Source: Paraescarpia echinospica
Taxonomy: Eukaryota; Annelida; Polychaeta; Sabellida; Siboglinidae
Direction: 5' to 3'
DNA: 64,000 nt
NCBI GenBank assembly: GCA_020002185.1
Contig: CM034541.1
Coordinates: 50,452,562 to 50,516,561 of the forward strand
A program made the translations under genes and the position numbers. This document shows, in pieces, positions 35,450 through 48,150 of this stretch. Below the pieces are notes generated by a model that was not told the DNA's origin, searched no databases, and saw only the letters and a program-made list of their open reading frames with translations. Each line of letters starts with the position of its first letter. The first letter of the stretch is position 1.

Positions 35450-37080
35450 AGTCGGGCTTGTAAGCTGCTCTTGAGAAGCGCGCGTCCTGCAATGTCCTTC
35501 GCCACTCGCAGAGCTGAAACAAGCATGGACGACACACTTGACATCGCTGTCGACTTTATGTTCTTTTCCCAAGTGCACTGAACGTGCTTTAGTATAGTGT
35601 CCCTGCCCCGGTCAAACAAAAACAAGACATTGCAAAGCACTAATTGTTGAACGTGCTTAAAAACATGTTTCTTTTAATTGCATTTACATCAGATGTAGCG
35701 CAATGCACCGGATACAAGGGACATCCGACAATACTGATGAATTATTATGAAAATTTGCGTGGAAAGGAAATACACACGCATATGCACGCATACACGCACG
35801 TACAACTCAAGCGCACATATGCACATGCATGCACGTACACATGTACATACAGTTCTCTGTCTTATTTGTTATCGATATATTAGAAGTTTTAGTACCTTCC
35901 CGATCGACATGCGTATGCCACGTCTCATTTGCGAATCGAACCAAGACCCGTACAAGCATCATCATGAAGCTAACCAAGGCCCCAAGAAAAATCAAGTCGT
36001 CCATACTAATCAGCCCTAAAAAAACAAGGAGCAGCCACGTAGAAAGAACATTAGGCAACAACATACTAAACAATTGTAGACAATTATACAAACATATTTA
36101 ACTCGTTATGAGCTACAATGCAGGACATACATATAAAGTTGTTTGTTGCAAACACTGTATCTGTAAACTTTTGAACGATTATATATTGTTTGCAAAAACT
36201 CTAATTTTGTCCCTTTTTGTTCTCTAGAACATACTGAAAACCCAATATGAATTATTTTCTTATTCACCTATTAGAACGTTTTTGATTAGTAAATTCCGTA
36301 TTTTAATGCATGACACGTAGGCCAACTCAAAAATACCGTCTTTCATTAGAATTGAACTATTGTAGTGCATTATGACCGTATTCGTGATTGCGCGTGATTT
36401 GTCGTACCCTTTATCAGGTATTTGTTTTGTTGTTAAACATGTTTAATAGTGCGCACTTACAGTTATACAACAGTCTGACGTATCTGACACACACATCGTA
36501 GCAAGTATCCATTGTTGAATACGTCTTCACGGCGGACGGGGCACGCTTCTTTACCAACACAAGTTTAGTTCACACCGACCAACCCCGACTATCAGTTGAT
36601 CAGTGCGGTCGAAATCCTATTCTAAAAAACATTGAACAATCGCACATACAGGGCGACAATAACCTGTTATTTTAAGATCGAATCATGACTACATGACCTA
36701 GAAGATTGTACATTAAATAAAATGTTCACGCACCGTACATATAACTTAGGCCTATACTCATCTAGACAATACCATTATCTGGAGCTGACAAACGATTTTC
36801 AAAAAGAGAGCACAACAATAATAAAAATGTATTCAACAGTAATAGTGAATGTACCATTCCATGTAGCAACTGGGATTTGGTATTTTGGCAAGGAAAACAA
36901 ACATGTTTCTCCCGATTGAAGGATCATTAGAGAGTAACACAGCAATAGTAATAATAACAAGATGACGAGATTGGAAAAGTCCACAATGGGAAATAAAGTA
37001 ATCGCAATTACGAAGCGTAAGAGAAACGACTTTGCCGGGATGAATCTACTAATACAGCCTTCAGGTACGCTTCGTGATTG
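35450..37080. other. Intergenic, nothing recognised
   Basis: Only scattered short frames and an imperfect ACGCA/ACAT-rich patch at 35770-35850. Confidence 0.4.
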
Positions 37081-37084
37081 ACAG

Positions 37085-37345
37085 TGGCGGATTAACCAAT
37101 ATACACTATAGGCACGCGTAAGGCCCACGAAAATACCCGAGCATATTGTTTTGTAGACTGAATATTCCCAAAATCCAGCTTGCACAAGACACGTCTTCCA
37201 ACGTCATGGTCCAATAGCGAAGTCGAGCTGAAGCTCCGGCACAGCCCACCCAATATATTAAGTTCATTCCGGCTCCAGATAAGCTTTTGGCAAGCTTCAC
37301 GAAAGTGCCGGGTGCCTAGGGCCCACGAATGTCTTAATCCGCCAG
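37085..37345 (+). mobile_element. MITE with TGGCGGATTAA ends
   Basis: Terminal TGGCGGATTAA (37085) and TTAATCCGCCA (right end) are exact inverted repeats. Internal GGGCCCACGAATG and the CTCCGGCACAGCCCACCCAA block are shared in part with 29449-29812. Confidence 0.8.
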
Positions 37346-37611
37346 TGGTGCTAATCTTCTCTGGTATCACCCCGTATGAACTGGTTACAAATTGTCTTGG
37401 GTATATTGCTCCAAATCAGTCACATTGACGTCATCCATCAAAAACTAGGCCAATGACCTGTCACAATTTATTAAGGCTGGGGGAATTTGGGGTGCATTTC
37501 TGGGGTGCGTCGGATTTATAAGTGTTGGACATTTGAGGGTGGATAAATTTTCAGTGTTCGCAATTATGCCAACAGTACGTTTGGATACGAGATATGGGTC
37601 AGATTAAAGCT

Positions 37612-38302
37612 AGGATTCTTTGTGCGGATACGGCATGCGGATGCGGCATATAGCAAAACAAAGAATATACTGCCAAGCACTTGTGTCGAATCCGGACCCA
37701 CCTTGATTTCGCCGTTGTAACGTTTTCAATGATTTTGCCTAAGTTTGACACCTCAGTGTGTTAGTTCCACCATTCAACATTATTCTAAGCACATTGACGT
37801 TTAAGACTATTGAGGCTTAGCGCACTTTTTGAGGCGTAAATATTGCCACGGTTTGCATCAACATACGCTGCATTATCGCAAATTTCACGCGCGCGATGCG
37901 GTAACGCAACCCGGGTGGCTATTTGGGCTTCAACAATGCGCTAACACATAATATTTCCGTAGCATAAATTGCCTGGGATGATGTTGAATGTTAGAACTAA
38001 CGCACTGTGGTATCGTAGTTAGACAAAACTCAAGTTATAACGGCGAAAGCGAGGTGAATCCGGATTCGACACAAGTATAGTGCCGGTTGGAAATGAACAT
38101 AAATAGTTCTAAGCGTATATAGGCGGATGAGTTTTGTCGTGCGGATGTAGCTACGGCAAATTGAATCGGTCCGTGTAGCGATTCGAATCGTATCTGCACA
38201 CGAATTGAATAGGACATTCCCAATAGTCACGTCACTACAAAGGTATTCCCATTCCGTTTGCTTTTCCGTACGCGTTTCCGTACATATAGAATCCTAGCTT
38301 AA
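37612..38302 (+). mobile_element. MITE (AAGCTAGGATTC ends) carrying a nested element
   Basis: The ends AAGCTAGGATTC and GAATCCTAGCTT, and the outer bodies, match the 266-bp element at 19046-19311 (reverse orientation). The middle is interrupted by about 400 bp at 37678-38074. Confidence 0.8.
37678..38074 (+). mobile_element. Nested MITE with ACTTGTGTCGAATCCGGA ends
   Basis: ACTTGTGTCGAATCCGGA at the left and TCCGGATTCGACACAAGT at the right are exact inverted repeats. The insertion splits the host MITE between blocks that are contiguous at 19046-19311. Confidence 0.8.
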
Positions 38303-39711
38303 GGTGCAAATGATTAGAATGTCACATTCATTGTTTCACATGCAAACTAATCGATAAGCAGTATTAATGTTTACGAAACTAACGGTACGTAACATACGGC
38401 AGTTGGAACAATCCACTCTAAAAGGGTACATATGAAGTGTGTCTCCTGCGAACCAAAAAAATCAATTGTTGTGTTGTATTATTCCCTTAAAATGTTATAT
38501 ATATATATATATATACTACTACAGTATATATGCCGTGAAGTGATACTAGGAATAAAACTGATAAAAAGCTTCTAAATATGTTTTTGCCGAATATAAAGAA
38601 AATGCCCACACCATATTTTCGGCGCAAAATATAACAATGTGAAAATAATTAATTATCCAAAATGTGACTGAGAAAACCCAAATGAACGACCGCTTAAATA
38701 TTGTAGAATAAATGGCTTCGCTTCATAAATGCATTATATTCGTTAATTTTGTTATCCAATTAGTATCGTTAGAGATAGTTTTGACTTACTGAATCCCAGC
38801 ATCTGTCCCAAATTATCAACGTTCGTAACCCACCCGCCGATGGACAAATATACGTGTTTCGATAATACAAATCTATCCGTATCGACTCAACGACAATTTT
38901 ATTACTGCGACGAGCATGCGCTGTGGTCCTGATCCCATTTGAATTGGCGCCATTTTTGTGCAGGTATCTATAACAACATATTTGTTTATATCTTTGCCCA
39001 TTTTTATTTTTTCCTCGAGTGTCACGCGAATGTACGCCTTTAGTGTGAAAAGGCCCAATTGTGATGTGCGGGAACAGGTATAAACAAACTATGCATGAGG
39101 GTCTCCGAAGGACTGGTAGGGCCTATATTCAGCACTTACCTGTTCCTCCCCAACACATTTTTATCCCGTCCCTATTGCCCTAAAAAGTGAAACCGGTGCA
39201 CATACGAACGCGCGTCAAAACGCTTTGTCGCTGACGTCATTACTCCCCAGTATGCACTGCGTTGATTGACTCAAATTAACACTGATAACTGTCTAACAAC
39301 CTTTAGTCTGCCATGATCTCCATCTAAAGAAAATACGAAAAAGAAACATACTTTAATTTAATATGAAGCTGGGTCGACGAGCTAACGTGGCAAATTCCTT
39401 AATCACCCCACAAATGGATGGCGTGTGCCCTCCTCGACCACGCATGCTCACACAGCGTACACTTTTTTTCGATAGCTTATCCTCGATAATTACATGGTAA
39501 TACTTGTAATAATGATGTGAGTTTTAATATTAAAGGGAATAAAAACATATATTGCTTGAATTTATGTTATATTACATCCTGCTATCTATTTCCACGTCCA
39601 CCAAGCAAAAAAAAGCAAAACAATTCAATGAATTAGAAATTCCACGTTGTATGCTGTACATCCGGACATTTTCGAATATGCATATTTTTGGCGCGCTTTT
39701 CGGGATGCCGA
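38303..39711. other. Intergenic, nothing recognised
   Basis: It includes a (TA)n tract at about 38497-38514. No exon or RNA gene is supported. Confidence 0.4.
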
Positions 39712-40156
39712 GATGTGACGTCACTTATGACTCAAACTCGCATCAGGCCGACCCTTTCCATGCATTCAGAGCATGTTTACAAGTATAGCTTTTGGGTCGA
39801 AACGAGCGTCAGAATGAGTTATTGTGCAATTTTCCGACGTAATACAAACACTAGTCATCATAGAGGAACAAGCAGTTATCTTACGGTTCCACATGAATCC
39901 AATTTTATTCAAAACAACGTATGCGAATGGGCCTACAAGTCGACTAGGTTTCGCCGAGCTTGGGCTCGTTTTCAGAATAATTATATCGAATGCAACCAAC
40001 GGGAAATAATCTACACCAATAAACATACATAGTAAATATATATTGTATCCAGCTACATAAAGTAACGTGTATAATCTCATAATATCACTAGAATATCGAT
40101 ATATGAAGGAGTTGTACAATTTATCATAACAACTTAAATCAGTTAAAGAGTTTCCG

Positions 40157-40240
40157 CTGGTCCCGCTAGCTCAGTGGGTAGGCGCGTTGGTTACTTATCA
40201 TTCGTTTTACAATCGGGCGACGCCGGTTCAATCCTGACAG
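40157..40240 (+). other. tRNA-like sequence, left arm of foldback copy 2
   Basis: A box TAGCTCAGTGGG and B box GGTTCAATCCT are both present, about 80 nt in total, followed by GACAGCATGC. The middle is too long for a standard anticodon arm. Confidence 0.65.
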
Positions 40241-40556
40241 CATGCAAACTATTTTATTTATTCAAACAAATATAATGTAATGGATATCTAATTTATTAAT
40301 TGTAAACATATTGTACAGTAATATATAGTAATTATATATGTGAAAACAGATTGTGATCTGTCTGGATAAATACAATTTAGAAACATCGTTGTATATAATG
40401 ACCATATTTTCATTTTTGTGGCGAATAAATAATTACTACAAAAATAAAAATGAATATTTACAAACAGTGCATCATAGTATACTAAATGAATTGGTTTATA
40501 TTACTTCGTGAAAACGTCAACAACAAAAGTGTAAAGAAAATCAATAGTTTGCATGC

Positions 40557-40640
40557 TGTCAGGATTGAACCTGCGTCGCCCGATTGTAAAACAGACGCAA
40601 AGGAACCAACGCGTTTACCAACTGAGCTATCAAGACGAAC
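40557..40640 (-). other. tRNA-like sequence, right arm of foldback copy 2
   Basis: The minus strand has TAGCTCAGTTGG and GGTTCAATCCT. It diverges from the left block but keeps both Pol III boxes, and points inward. Confidence 0.65.
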
Positions 40641-41090
40641 AGCAATTCCCTGACTGATTTCAGTTGTCATGATAAATTATACAACTCCTCCTTCATACAT
40701 CGATATTCTAGTGATATTATGAGATTTTACACGTTACTTTCTGTAGCTGGATACGATATATGTTTGCTATGTATGTATATTGGTGTACATTATCTCCCGT
40801 TGGTTGCATTCGATATAATTATTCTGAAAACGAGCCCAGGGCCAAGCTCAGCGAAACCTAGTCGACTTGTAGGCTCATTCGCATTCATTGTTTTGAATAA
40901 AATTGAATTCATGTGGAACCGTAAGATAACTGCTTGTTCCTCTATGATGACTAGTGTTTGTATTACATCGGATTATTGCATAACAACTCATTCTGACGCT
41001 CGTTTCGACCCCAACATTATCCATGTAAACATGCTCTGAATGCATAGAAAGGGTCGGCCTGCTGCGAGTGTGAGTCATGTGTGACGTTAA

Positions 41091-41279
41091 GATACCACGT
41101 GATCGCCTAGCTCATAAAATTTTTATTTTCCGCGGGAATCGCTACACAGACGGGTTTAAAATCGAATTTATGCTACAAATGTATTTTTAAAATGTTCTCG
41201 AATGTTACATGCAATATTAAACTTTCTGTACACATTGAAAATGGATTTTAGCTAATGCCTTGTTTTTATTTCCTTTAAG
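41091..41279 (+). repeat. Repeat flank shared with 1471-1673
   Basis: Matches the flank of foldback copy 1, including GATCGCCTAGCTC, TTCCGCGGGAATCGC and TTTTAGCTAATGCCT. Confidence 0.75.
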
Positions 41280-41739
41280 TTACAGTTTTTTATTTAAACA
41301 ATTTGTGTAATCAATTGTTGTTATCAAAAGTATTACTCTTCATTCGGCTAAGCTACTTCACGCAGGCACGCGCGTATATATTACAAGGGATGGACAGGTA
41401 AAGAAGACCTTTAAGCGCCGATATACTTATGATTTATAGCAATGAATTCCTAAGATCCTTAAGTAGTACGGTCCCACAATGTCATCGAAACATTCGTTAT
41501 TAGCTATTCGAAATTTCCAAGATGGCACTTCTCACGGGAGATATGCAACATCGCTCACTTTTGTTTCGCGTCAGTCTCATTGTTTTCGTCTATATTTCAG
41601 TCGTCGTTGGTATGCATTGATGTCTCCTGTGACTTTGTCTCAAGTTCGTTATGGCGATTCGTATCGTCGTTTGATTGACCTGACAGCCGCCATGGCGAAT
41701 CCACTGCAGCAGATCTGCATTAAAACAGTTCTCTTTAAA
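41280..41739. other. Intergenic, nothing recognised
   Basis: A short open frame runs through it into the CA repeat. No domain recognised. Confidence 0.4.
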
Positions 41740-41844
41740 CTTCAACACACACGCACGCACGCACGCATCCACACCCATACTCCACACACACACACACGCA
41801 CGCACGCACGCATCCACACCCATACTCCACACACACACACACAC

Positions 41845-41886
<42 letters not shown>

Positions 41887-41890
41887 TTAT
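41740..41890 (+). repeat. CA/CGCA microsatellite with mobile flank
   Basis: (CGCA)n/(CA)n and (TA)n are preceded by GCATTAAAACAGTTCTCTTT, the reverse complement of the flank at 27725-27760. GCATCCACACCCATACTCC is duplicated internally. Confidence 0.85.
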
Positions 41891-41994
41891 TTATTTATTC
41901 ATCAAGCCTGACGAGAACTGGGCCAGTGAAAGGTCAGCCATTATGGCGGCGGGTGGATGATTAGAAACATGTTAAAATTGAACTAAGAACAAAA

Positions 41995-42905
41995 CGAACT
42001 GATTGTGTTTTCGTCCAAACACCGAATTCATCAGGTGAACGACTTATCCCTCATGATCGGGGGAAGGTTGCTACACGCTGTGCAATCCGTGAGAAATCTT
42101 GGAGTTAGAATGGACAGCGGCTTGACAATGGAGAAACAGGTGAATGCGATCTCGAAATCCTGTTTCTACCACATCCGAAATATTGACAAAGTCAGACAAT
42201 ACATCGCAAATGACGCCTGTAAGAATCTAGTCCAGGCACTGGTAACATCTCGCCTGGACTATGGTAACGCGCTGCTGTAAGGTTTGCCTCTGGTATACAG
42301 AACTGCGCTGCTCGCCTAATCACCAGGACACGCAAGAGCGAACTACATTGGCTGCCAGTGAAATACCGGCTCAGCTTTAAGGTCAACACTTGTACTTATA
42401 AACTGCTGAACGGATTGGCACCGGCATACATGAGTGACATTGTGCAGAAGTATCAACCTATTCGTACCTTAAGATCAACGGATAAGTCACTTCTCGTCGT
42501 ATCTGTGCTGCGGACAGTAACTTATGGTGAACGTTGTTTCAGGAGACACGCGGCCATACTGTGGAACGTCTTGCCTGAGAACACTAAACAACTGAACACG
42601 CTCAGCTCTTTCAAGAGACTTTTAAAAACATCTCTTTAAACTGACGTACGTACGACTGACGTGATCGAGTCACGCTCTCGTTTTAATGACATTGGTATAC
42701 TAATGATTTATTCGTAATATTTTAGTGATGTGTGTGTATTATAAATGTACTTTCTATGTATTCATTTGTTATGTTTAAATTAATTATTTTACATTATTTA
42801 TTTTTAAAATAATCTATATTTTATAGTTTTATTTAATTTATGCTGCTTTTTGTAAAGCGTCAAGTGGATTCGGACGCTACATAAATTCCGATATTATTAT
42901 TATTA
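41995..42905 (+). mobile_element. CR1/L2-type LINE 3' fragment
   Basis: 42005-42280 encodes the post-RT segment (SVRNLGVRMDS, VTSRLDYGNALL). A TAA falls where a Tyr codon is expected (42278-42280). After a short frame jump, HWLPVKYRLSFKV, SLRSTDKSLLVV-like and FRRHAAILWNVLP follow to 42639. The 3'UTR ends in (ATT)n at 42893-42905, a common tail in this group. 5'-truncated and dead. Confidence 0.85.
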
Positions 42906-43164
42906 AATGACAGGTTGGTTGCCTACGGTGCGTTTTTGTCATTTGATGCACCATTTCGTAATAAAAAAACCTGAAAACCAAAGAAGTGTCGTATTGTTTG
43001 TTTCACAGTTGTGCAGCCAAAGGATATCAGTTGATAAACAACGAACATACGCTAATTTTCAATACATATAGCTTAAAATCATAATGATACTCGCTAGATG
43101 CATTGCAGTAGGATATTTGCGTGGGACATGAATTAAATTAGGCTGTTGCGGGACACATGGGACG

Positions 43165-43470
43165 CGGTGTCGGCACTCAGAGCGTCGCATTGACAATCGA
43201 ATCGTTTTGATGCCGTTTCGAACCTTGTGCAAGTTCGTTCACTCCACGCTGTCCCAGTTTACTCAGCTGTATGAGTGAGTACAACGCTATATATAGACAT
43301 CGGAAGGTATTTGTGAACGAATAGTATTCTCACACCAATTGCTGTGTATCCGACGGCGTCCCAGATAAGCCGAGATGGTCTTCAATTGAACATTTTTGCC
43401 ATGGGGTGAATTGTAAAGCGCTTTGAGCAGACCTAAGGATTGCATGCCATGTTATAAAAGAACATATATT
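43165..43470 (+). mobile_element. tRNA-derived SINE, diverged
   Basis: ACCTTGTGCAAGTTCGTTCA, CTCAGCTGTATGAGTGAGTA and AAAGCGCTTTGAGCAGACCT follow in the family order. The B box is damaged (CGTTTCGAACC). Confidence 0.75.
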
Positions 43471-43904
43471 TTATATAGAGTACAGTGAATGTTATTTTGG
43501 ACATAAAATAAAGCGAACGCTGTGGTATGCTGTGCCAAACAGATTGCAATGTGCGATTGGCTTTTTTAATCAGACGAGGGTACAGTTCTGTCGGCAAATG
43601 CATGCGACTGATCGAACTCCTTGGAGGTCGTCCTGAGTATCACGGAGTCGCATGGCAATTCGATAAGCTAGCTCATTGCATATATAGCTAACGACGAGTC
43701 GTCGATATCCTAATGGAAGATAAGAACAGTTACATTTCTGTTGCGAGCTCTCAATAGTAGGCCTATACATATGTGTCCGGATTTTCAGAGTTTATTCTGA
43801 GGTACTGATACTTGTCCGTTGTTGGCGTTCGGCAATAGCATCGTGATATCGAAAGAGGAGACGAATTGTAAAATATCATTGAAGTTTTCTCTCCTATATC
43901 TGCT
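43471..43904. other. Intergenic, nothing recognised
   Basis: No supported feature. Confidence 0.4.
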
Positions 43905-44153
43905 GATTGTGTGGGTGCTAGTAGTAGTAGTAGTAGTAATAATAATATTTATAGAGCGAAATATCCATAATATGCTCAAAGCGCTGTACAATAAAATTCA
44001 ATCAGGCGATTCAATGTATATTAATAAAACCTGCAAAAATGAAACATCAGAAAAAATGTAGAAAAATAAAGTTAGTTATATTAAAACTATTAATTAAAGA
44101 CTATAAATAAATAAAATTAGATACATTATAAATTAGACCTATTATTAATATAT

Positions 44154-44186
<33 letters not shown>

Positions 44187-45870
44187 CATCTGCATAACAG
44201 TGGTAACGAAGATTATCGTTATTCATTATATCTCCAACTGATTTAATGTACATGCAGCACAGTTTCGTTCCCAACACAGATCCTTGTGGCACGCCGCGAC
44301 ATAGATGTGCGTAAAACGAAGTTGCGAGGCCGACCCGATACACATTCTGTTCTGCCGCTAATGTAGGATCTCATCCAATCCAGGGCTTCTGCAGTCACGC
44401 CAAATGAGTGTTAAAAAGGCTTTATTATGATACCATGGTCGATGACGTCAAACGCACTGGACAGATCCAGCATGACCAAGACGACTACACGTTTTTAATT
44501 AAGAGCTTCTGCGATGTCGATCTGGACATTCACTAGAGCTGTCTCGGTTGAGTAATCATTGCGGTACGCCGATTGGTGAATATCGTGTAGATTGTTGATG
44601 TCCAGGTGATGGTGTTCAACCACTTTCTCGAGAAGTTTCGACACGTATGGTGGGTTTTGCACAGGCCAATATACTTTTTAAGCAATGGTCTCACAGTTGC
44701 ACGTTTGAAACACACGAGTACCACTGACGTTGCCAATGATTTGTTCACAATGGCTGTAATCAACGGCACGAAATGATCCAGACACTGTATCAAAAGCCAC
44801 GTGGAAATCGGGTCTAAATCACATGAGTTGTTGGGCGAGTTTGTGATTATTCGCTTCACCTCATCATGGGTGGCTGGCTGAAACCTTAGAAGCGGGATTC
44901 CGTCAAACACTACGTCATCGTCCAATGATGCTTTGTAGATATCACTTGGGTTGCCGGTATCGATGTTACGTGTCCCGTCTTACCCATCAAATGTCTCGTT
45001 AATTTGAACAGTTGTTTCTGATCCTTACCGTAGTCTCTGATCTTTGTAGAACATAATGTTTTATTTGCACTGATCATCAGTTTGTTAACTGCATTGCATT
45101 GCTCCATGAACAGCTGCCGATGAACGGTGAGTTTGGTTCGCCGCCATACCCTCTCTGCTCGCCTGGGCGCGTGTTTGGCGTGTCTCAGTTCATCTGAATA
45201 CCATTGCGCATTTGGTCTCAGTATTATCAACTTTCTTTGCACTTCAATTCCCGTAGTATAGGCGTGTACATGTTCATCTAGCGGCTTATCAGTATTGTTC
45301 AAAATTGGAGTTAAATCCTTGATAAATTCCGGAATACAAATGTCCCGAAGCTTCCTGAAAGTGACCAGCTGGCGAACACTGTCTGTCTTCGTTAAGTTAA
45401 TTCTAAAACACACAGCCAGATGGTCGCCGGAAGGGTTACCCTTTGTGTCACCAAGACAAGACCCAGAAACTGTTGGCATCCCGATCAACAAGGTACTAAT
45501 GTCTCGTGTGATGACTACACAAGGTATGGCCCATCTTGTGTGTGGGTCCCACCACATGTTGTACCAATCCGTGAGCTTCCAACGTGCCATTGAAGCGCAA
45601 CGAATCTACATCGTTAATGTTGTCAATGTGGAAATTAAGGTCACCTGTTACGATTGTATCGTTGGCTATAACAGCAAGGCGGTCCAAGTACAAACACCAC
45701 TCGTCAAAAACACATTGTTCTTAAAACCGTATCGTTTAGAGGGAGGCGGACGGTAAACGGTGAGTCCATATGTTCGAAATGTGTCTAAGCCTATAGCTTT
45801 GCAGCCGCTTCGTGAACTTGCATGGTCCCGTTGCCGTATCGCACGCATTGTATTACTTGTATAGTCCACA
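43905..45870 (-). mobile_element. CR1/L2-type LINE, endonuclease plus partial RT, internally deleted
   Basis: On the minus strand: a 45666-45869 piece (YRPPPSK); 45496-45693 with TGDLNFHIDN and GPTHKMGHTL (endonuclease); 44910-45590, a 226-codon linker to RT; 44533-44925 with NNSCDLDPISTWLL (RT N-terminus); 44101-44343 with RGVPQGSVLG and YADDT (RT palm). After YADDT the sequence becomes a GT/TA microsatellite, and the RT thumb is missing. The 3' end (AGCGCTTTGAGCATATTATG, then ATT/ACT repeats) is at 43910-43995. Confidence 0.85.
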
Positions 45871-45889
45871 TGTCGAAGTCATCGTGGCT

Positions 45890-46245
45890 GTTTACTGCAA
45901 CAACAATAAAGCATATGTAGTTACAAGATCTCATCGTTTTTCTGTACCACTTTTGAAGTCTTTGCATTGGATTCCTGTACGATATCATAAAATATTTAAG
46001 ATCTGTACCATTACATATCAGGCGATGTTCAGTAAGCAACCATATTATTTGCATTCTCTGTTTACTCCTGTCAGAAAACCTATCCAGCTTCGATCATGTA
46101 GTTCTGACCTACTTTTTGTTCCTACGGTCAACACTACCATTGAAAATAGAGCTTTTTCCATGCTGCTCCAACTCTTTGGAATATGCTCCCTCTTAGTGTT
46201 AGATCAGTTGACAATATTGAGACTGACCAATAGCCTCTGAGCTTG
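45890..46245 (+). mobile_element. LINE RT C-terminal fragment, opposite strand
   Basis: VVTRSHRFSVPLLKSLHWIP, IFKICTITYQAMFSKQPYYL and RAFSMLL-LFGICSL match the 3' part of a CR1-like RT ORF. It abuts the minus-strand LINE, probably a second insertion. Confidence 0.8.
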
Positions 46246-46515
46246 GTTTCCAATTATTTAGGCACAATAGAAGTTATCTTATTATTATCATATGTACTGC
46301 CGCGGAACTACTTCGAATTCGTACGCCTCTGGTTGTCAAGTGAGAAAAAATGACGTCATCACCAATTGTTAATATGTCAATCCGTAGCTACGCAGTGTGC
46401 AACATCCTGTGAATGTCGCGCCATTATAAGCATGCGACAATTCTATGTTGCACATTCACGACAAGCGTCCATCCTCGCGCGCCATGGGACGCCGGTTGCG
46501 AATTACCATAACTGA
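46246..46515. other. Intergenic, nothing recognised
   Basis: No supported feature. Confidence 0.4.
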
Positions 46516-47013
46516 CATAGGCGGGTCCAGCGGAGGCCTGGGGGCACGTGCCCCCTACTCTTTTGGTCTCGCTATGCCTGCGCTAGAGTGGGGTGCCCCA
46601 TTCATCTTTGGAATTTGCCCCCGTTATGTGCCTCTTAGACTTTGGAATGTGGCCCCGCTTAGGTTAGTCTCAAGGGGGTGCAATTGGAGGTTTTTGGTGA
46701 GCTTCCGAAATTGCGAATAAATGTTCCCCATCCCCCATCGTATTCCGATGTCATGATCCGACAACGTGGTGTTGAAGCTTAGGCAACAACATTTTCAACA
46801 ATACCCCCACGCTAGCTCTTCCAATGTCAAGATCCGATAGCGCGACGGCGGAGTGGCGACATCGCGATCGCGCGATTTCTCGACAGCGGAGTCATGCTGA
46901 AGCCCCAGCTCAGCCTATCCAATGTGAATTTGGTTGAGTGGAGGTTTTATGGCGATCATCAATGGGGTACATTTTGAAGTTCCCCTAGACTACTCTCTAT
47001 GGATCCGTCCCTG
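46516..47013 (+). mobile_element. MITE of the AGGCGGATCCAG family
   Basis: The left end ATAGGCGGGTCCAG and right end CTATGGATCCGTCCCTGA form imperfect inverted repeats. GGGGGCACGTGCCCCC and CCTAGACTAC are shared with 29449-29812. Confidence 0.65.
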
Positions 47014-47025
47014 ACTGGGTCACGT

Positions 47026-47293
47026 GCCTCACGGTCAGGAGCTGCCGGACCGCCGATGAAAAAACCAAGGACCAGAGCTCCCGGGGGCTCACTGGAGTGA
47101 GAAAAAATTCCTTGACTCCGAGCTTATGGAGCGCCCCAGTCAAGTAAGAATAAAATCATTCCAGGGTCCCGTGATCCAGGGTAATCGGGTTAGAACAACG
47201 TTTATTCCAGGGCCCAGAGCTCCTTGTTTTTTGGTGGGGGCCTCACAATTCAAACTTGCCCCAGGGCCCCAATATATCTTAATCCGCCTCTGA
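47026..47293 (+). mobile_element. Probable MITE fragment ending CTTAATCCGCCTCTGA
   Basis: The right end CAGGGCCCCAATATATCTTA and then ATCCGCCTCTG resembles the TGGCGGATTAA terminus at 37085-37345. The left end was not found. Confidence 0.45.
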
Positions 47294-47984
47294 GCCCGCA
47301 GATATAATGTTTCGTCTTTTGCGCCAATTTTTAAACTTGCATAATGTGTGAAACAAGTTTATAATGGTGTTCAGGAAAGTAACATAAATGCAGGATGTTG
47401 ATTCACTGGAAATTTATATTTAAATGATGGACGATATCCGAATGCAACTTGAAATGCAAGGACACTACAAACCAGGCGGACTTTATTGTAGACTATGTAT
47501 ACACGAAGAACGACATCGATAATTTTCATACTTTGCTTAACCGCAACTTCGTTAAGAAAAACGCATATTATGCTAAATAACCGGGTGGTCAGGTGTGATC
47601 GTCTAGAAACTGTCATATCGATGCATCCCTTGCAGAACGCACATCATCGACGAAACTTATAACTAAAGGTGTTTCCATATAAACTTATAGATAGATTTTT
47701 TATTCTCAAACCATTGAAATAAATTAGTTGATTCATATAGCCTACATGAAGGGGCCTACGGGTGTCAGCATTTGATGAATACTGGGGAGAGGCGCCCAAG
47801 GCTCATAAAAGCCGCCAATTGACAGGCCTGTTGTGCGGTTGGGGGAGGGTAGTGTAGAAGATTTTTCGCGGTGCCGATGGGGTAGTTTTTGGAGAGTTAA
47901 TTGTTGCGGTGTAGTGTCGTTTCTCATTCTTGGCGATTTCCCACATAGCATTTCCAACTCGGGTCAATATTGACCTAATGTATA
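47294..47984. other. Intergenic, nothing recognised
   Basis: No supported feature. Confidence 0.4.
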
Positions 47985-48150
47985 TTACTATATTGGGCCA
48001 ATGTTGGTAGCCAACATTGGGGTAAGATCGGGCCAATGTTGGTCCAACAATGGCAGTTCCGGCGCTTGGCCTAGCACTGGCCTATCAACATTGGCCCATG
48101 GTTGGCATTCCAAGCTAAAGGCTGTCATTCTCTGCCAACATTGGCCCAAG
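47985..48150. repeat. Array of GGGCCAATGTTGG motifs in both orientations
   Basis: GGGCCAATGTTGG (about 47995 and 48031), its complement CCAACATTGG (about 48013), and AACATTGGCCCA (about 48087 and 48139) are spaced irregularly and can pair with each other. Confidence 0.75.

Larger units (their letters stand above)
39715..41090. mobile_element. Foldback element, copy 2
   Basis: It begins GTGACGTCAC (39715-39724). The left arm to about 40250 matches the reverse complement of about 40550-41080. Compared with copy 1 it lacks about 160 bp of the inner left arm, but keeps the complete tRNA-like block there. The right end reads GTGACGTTAA. Confidence 0.85.
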
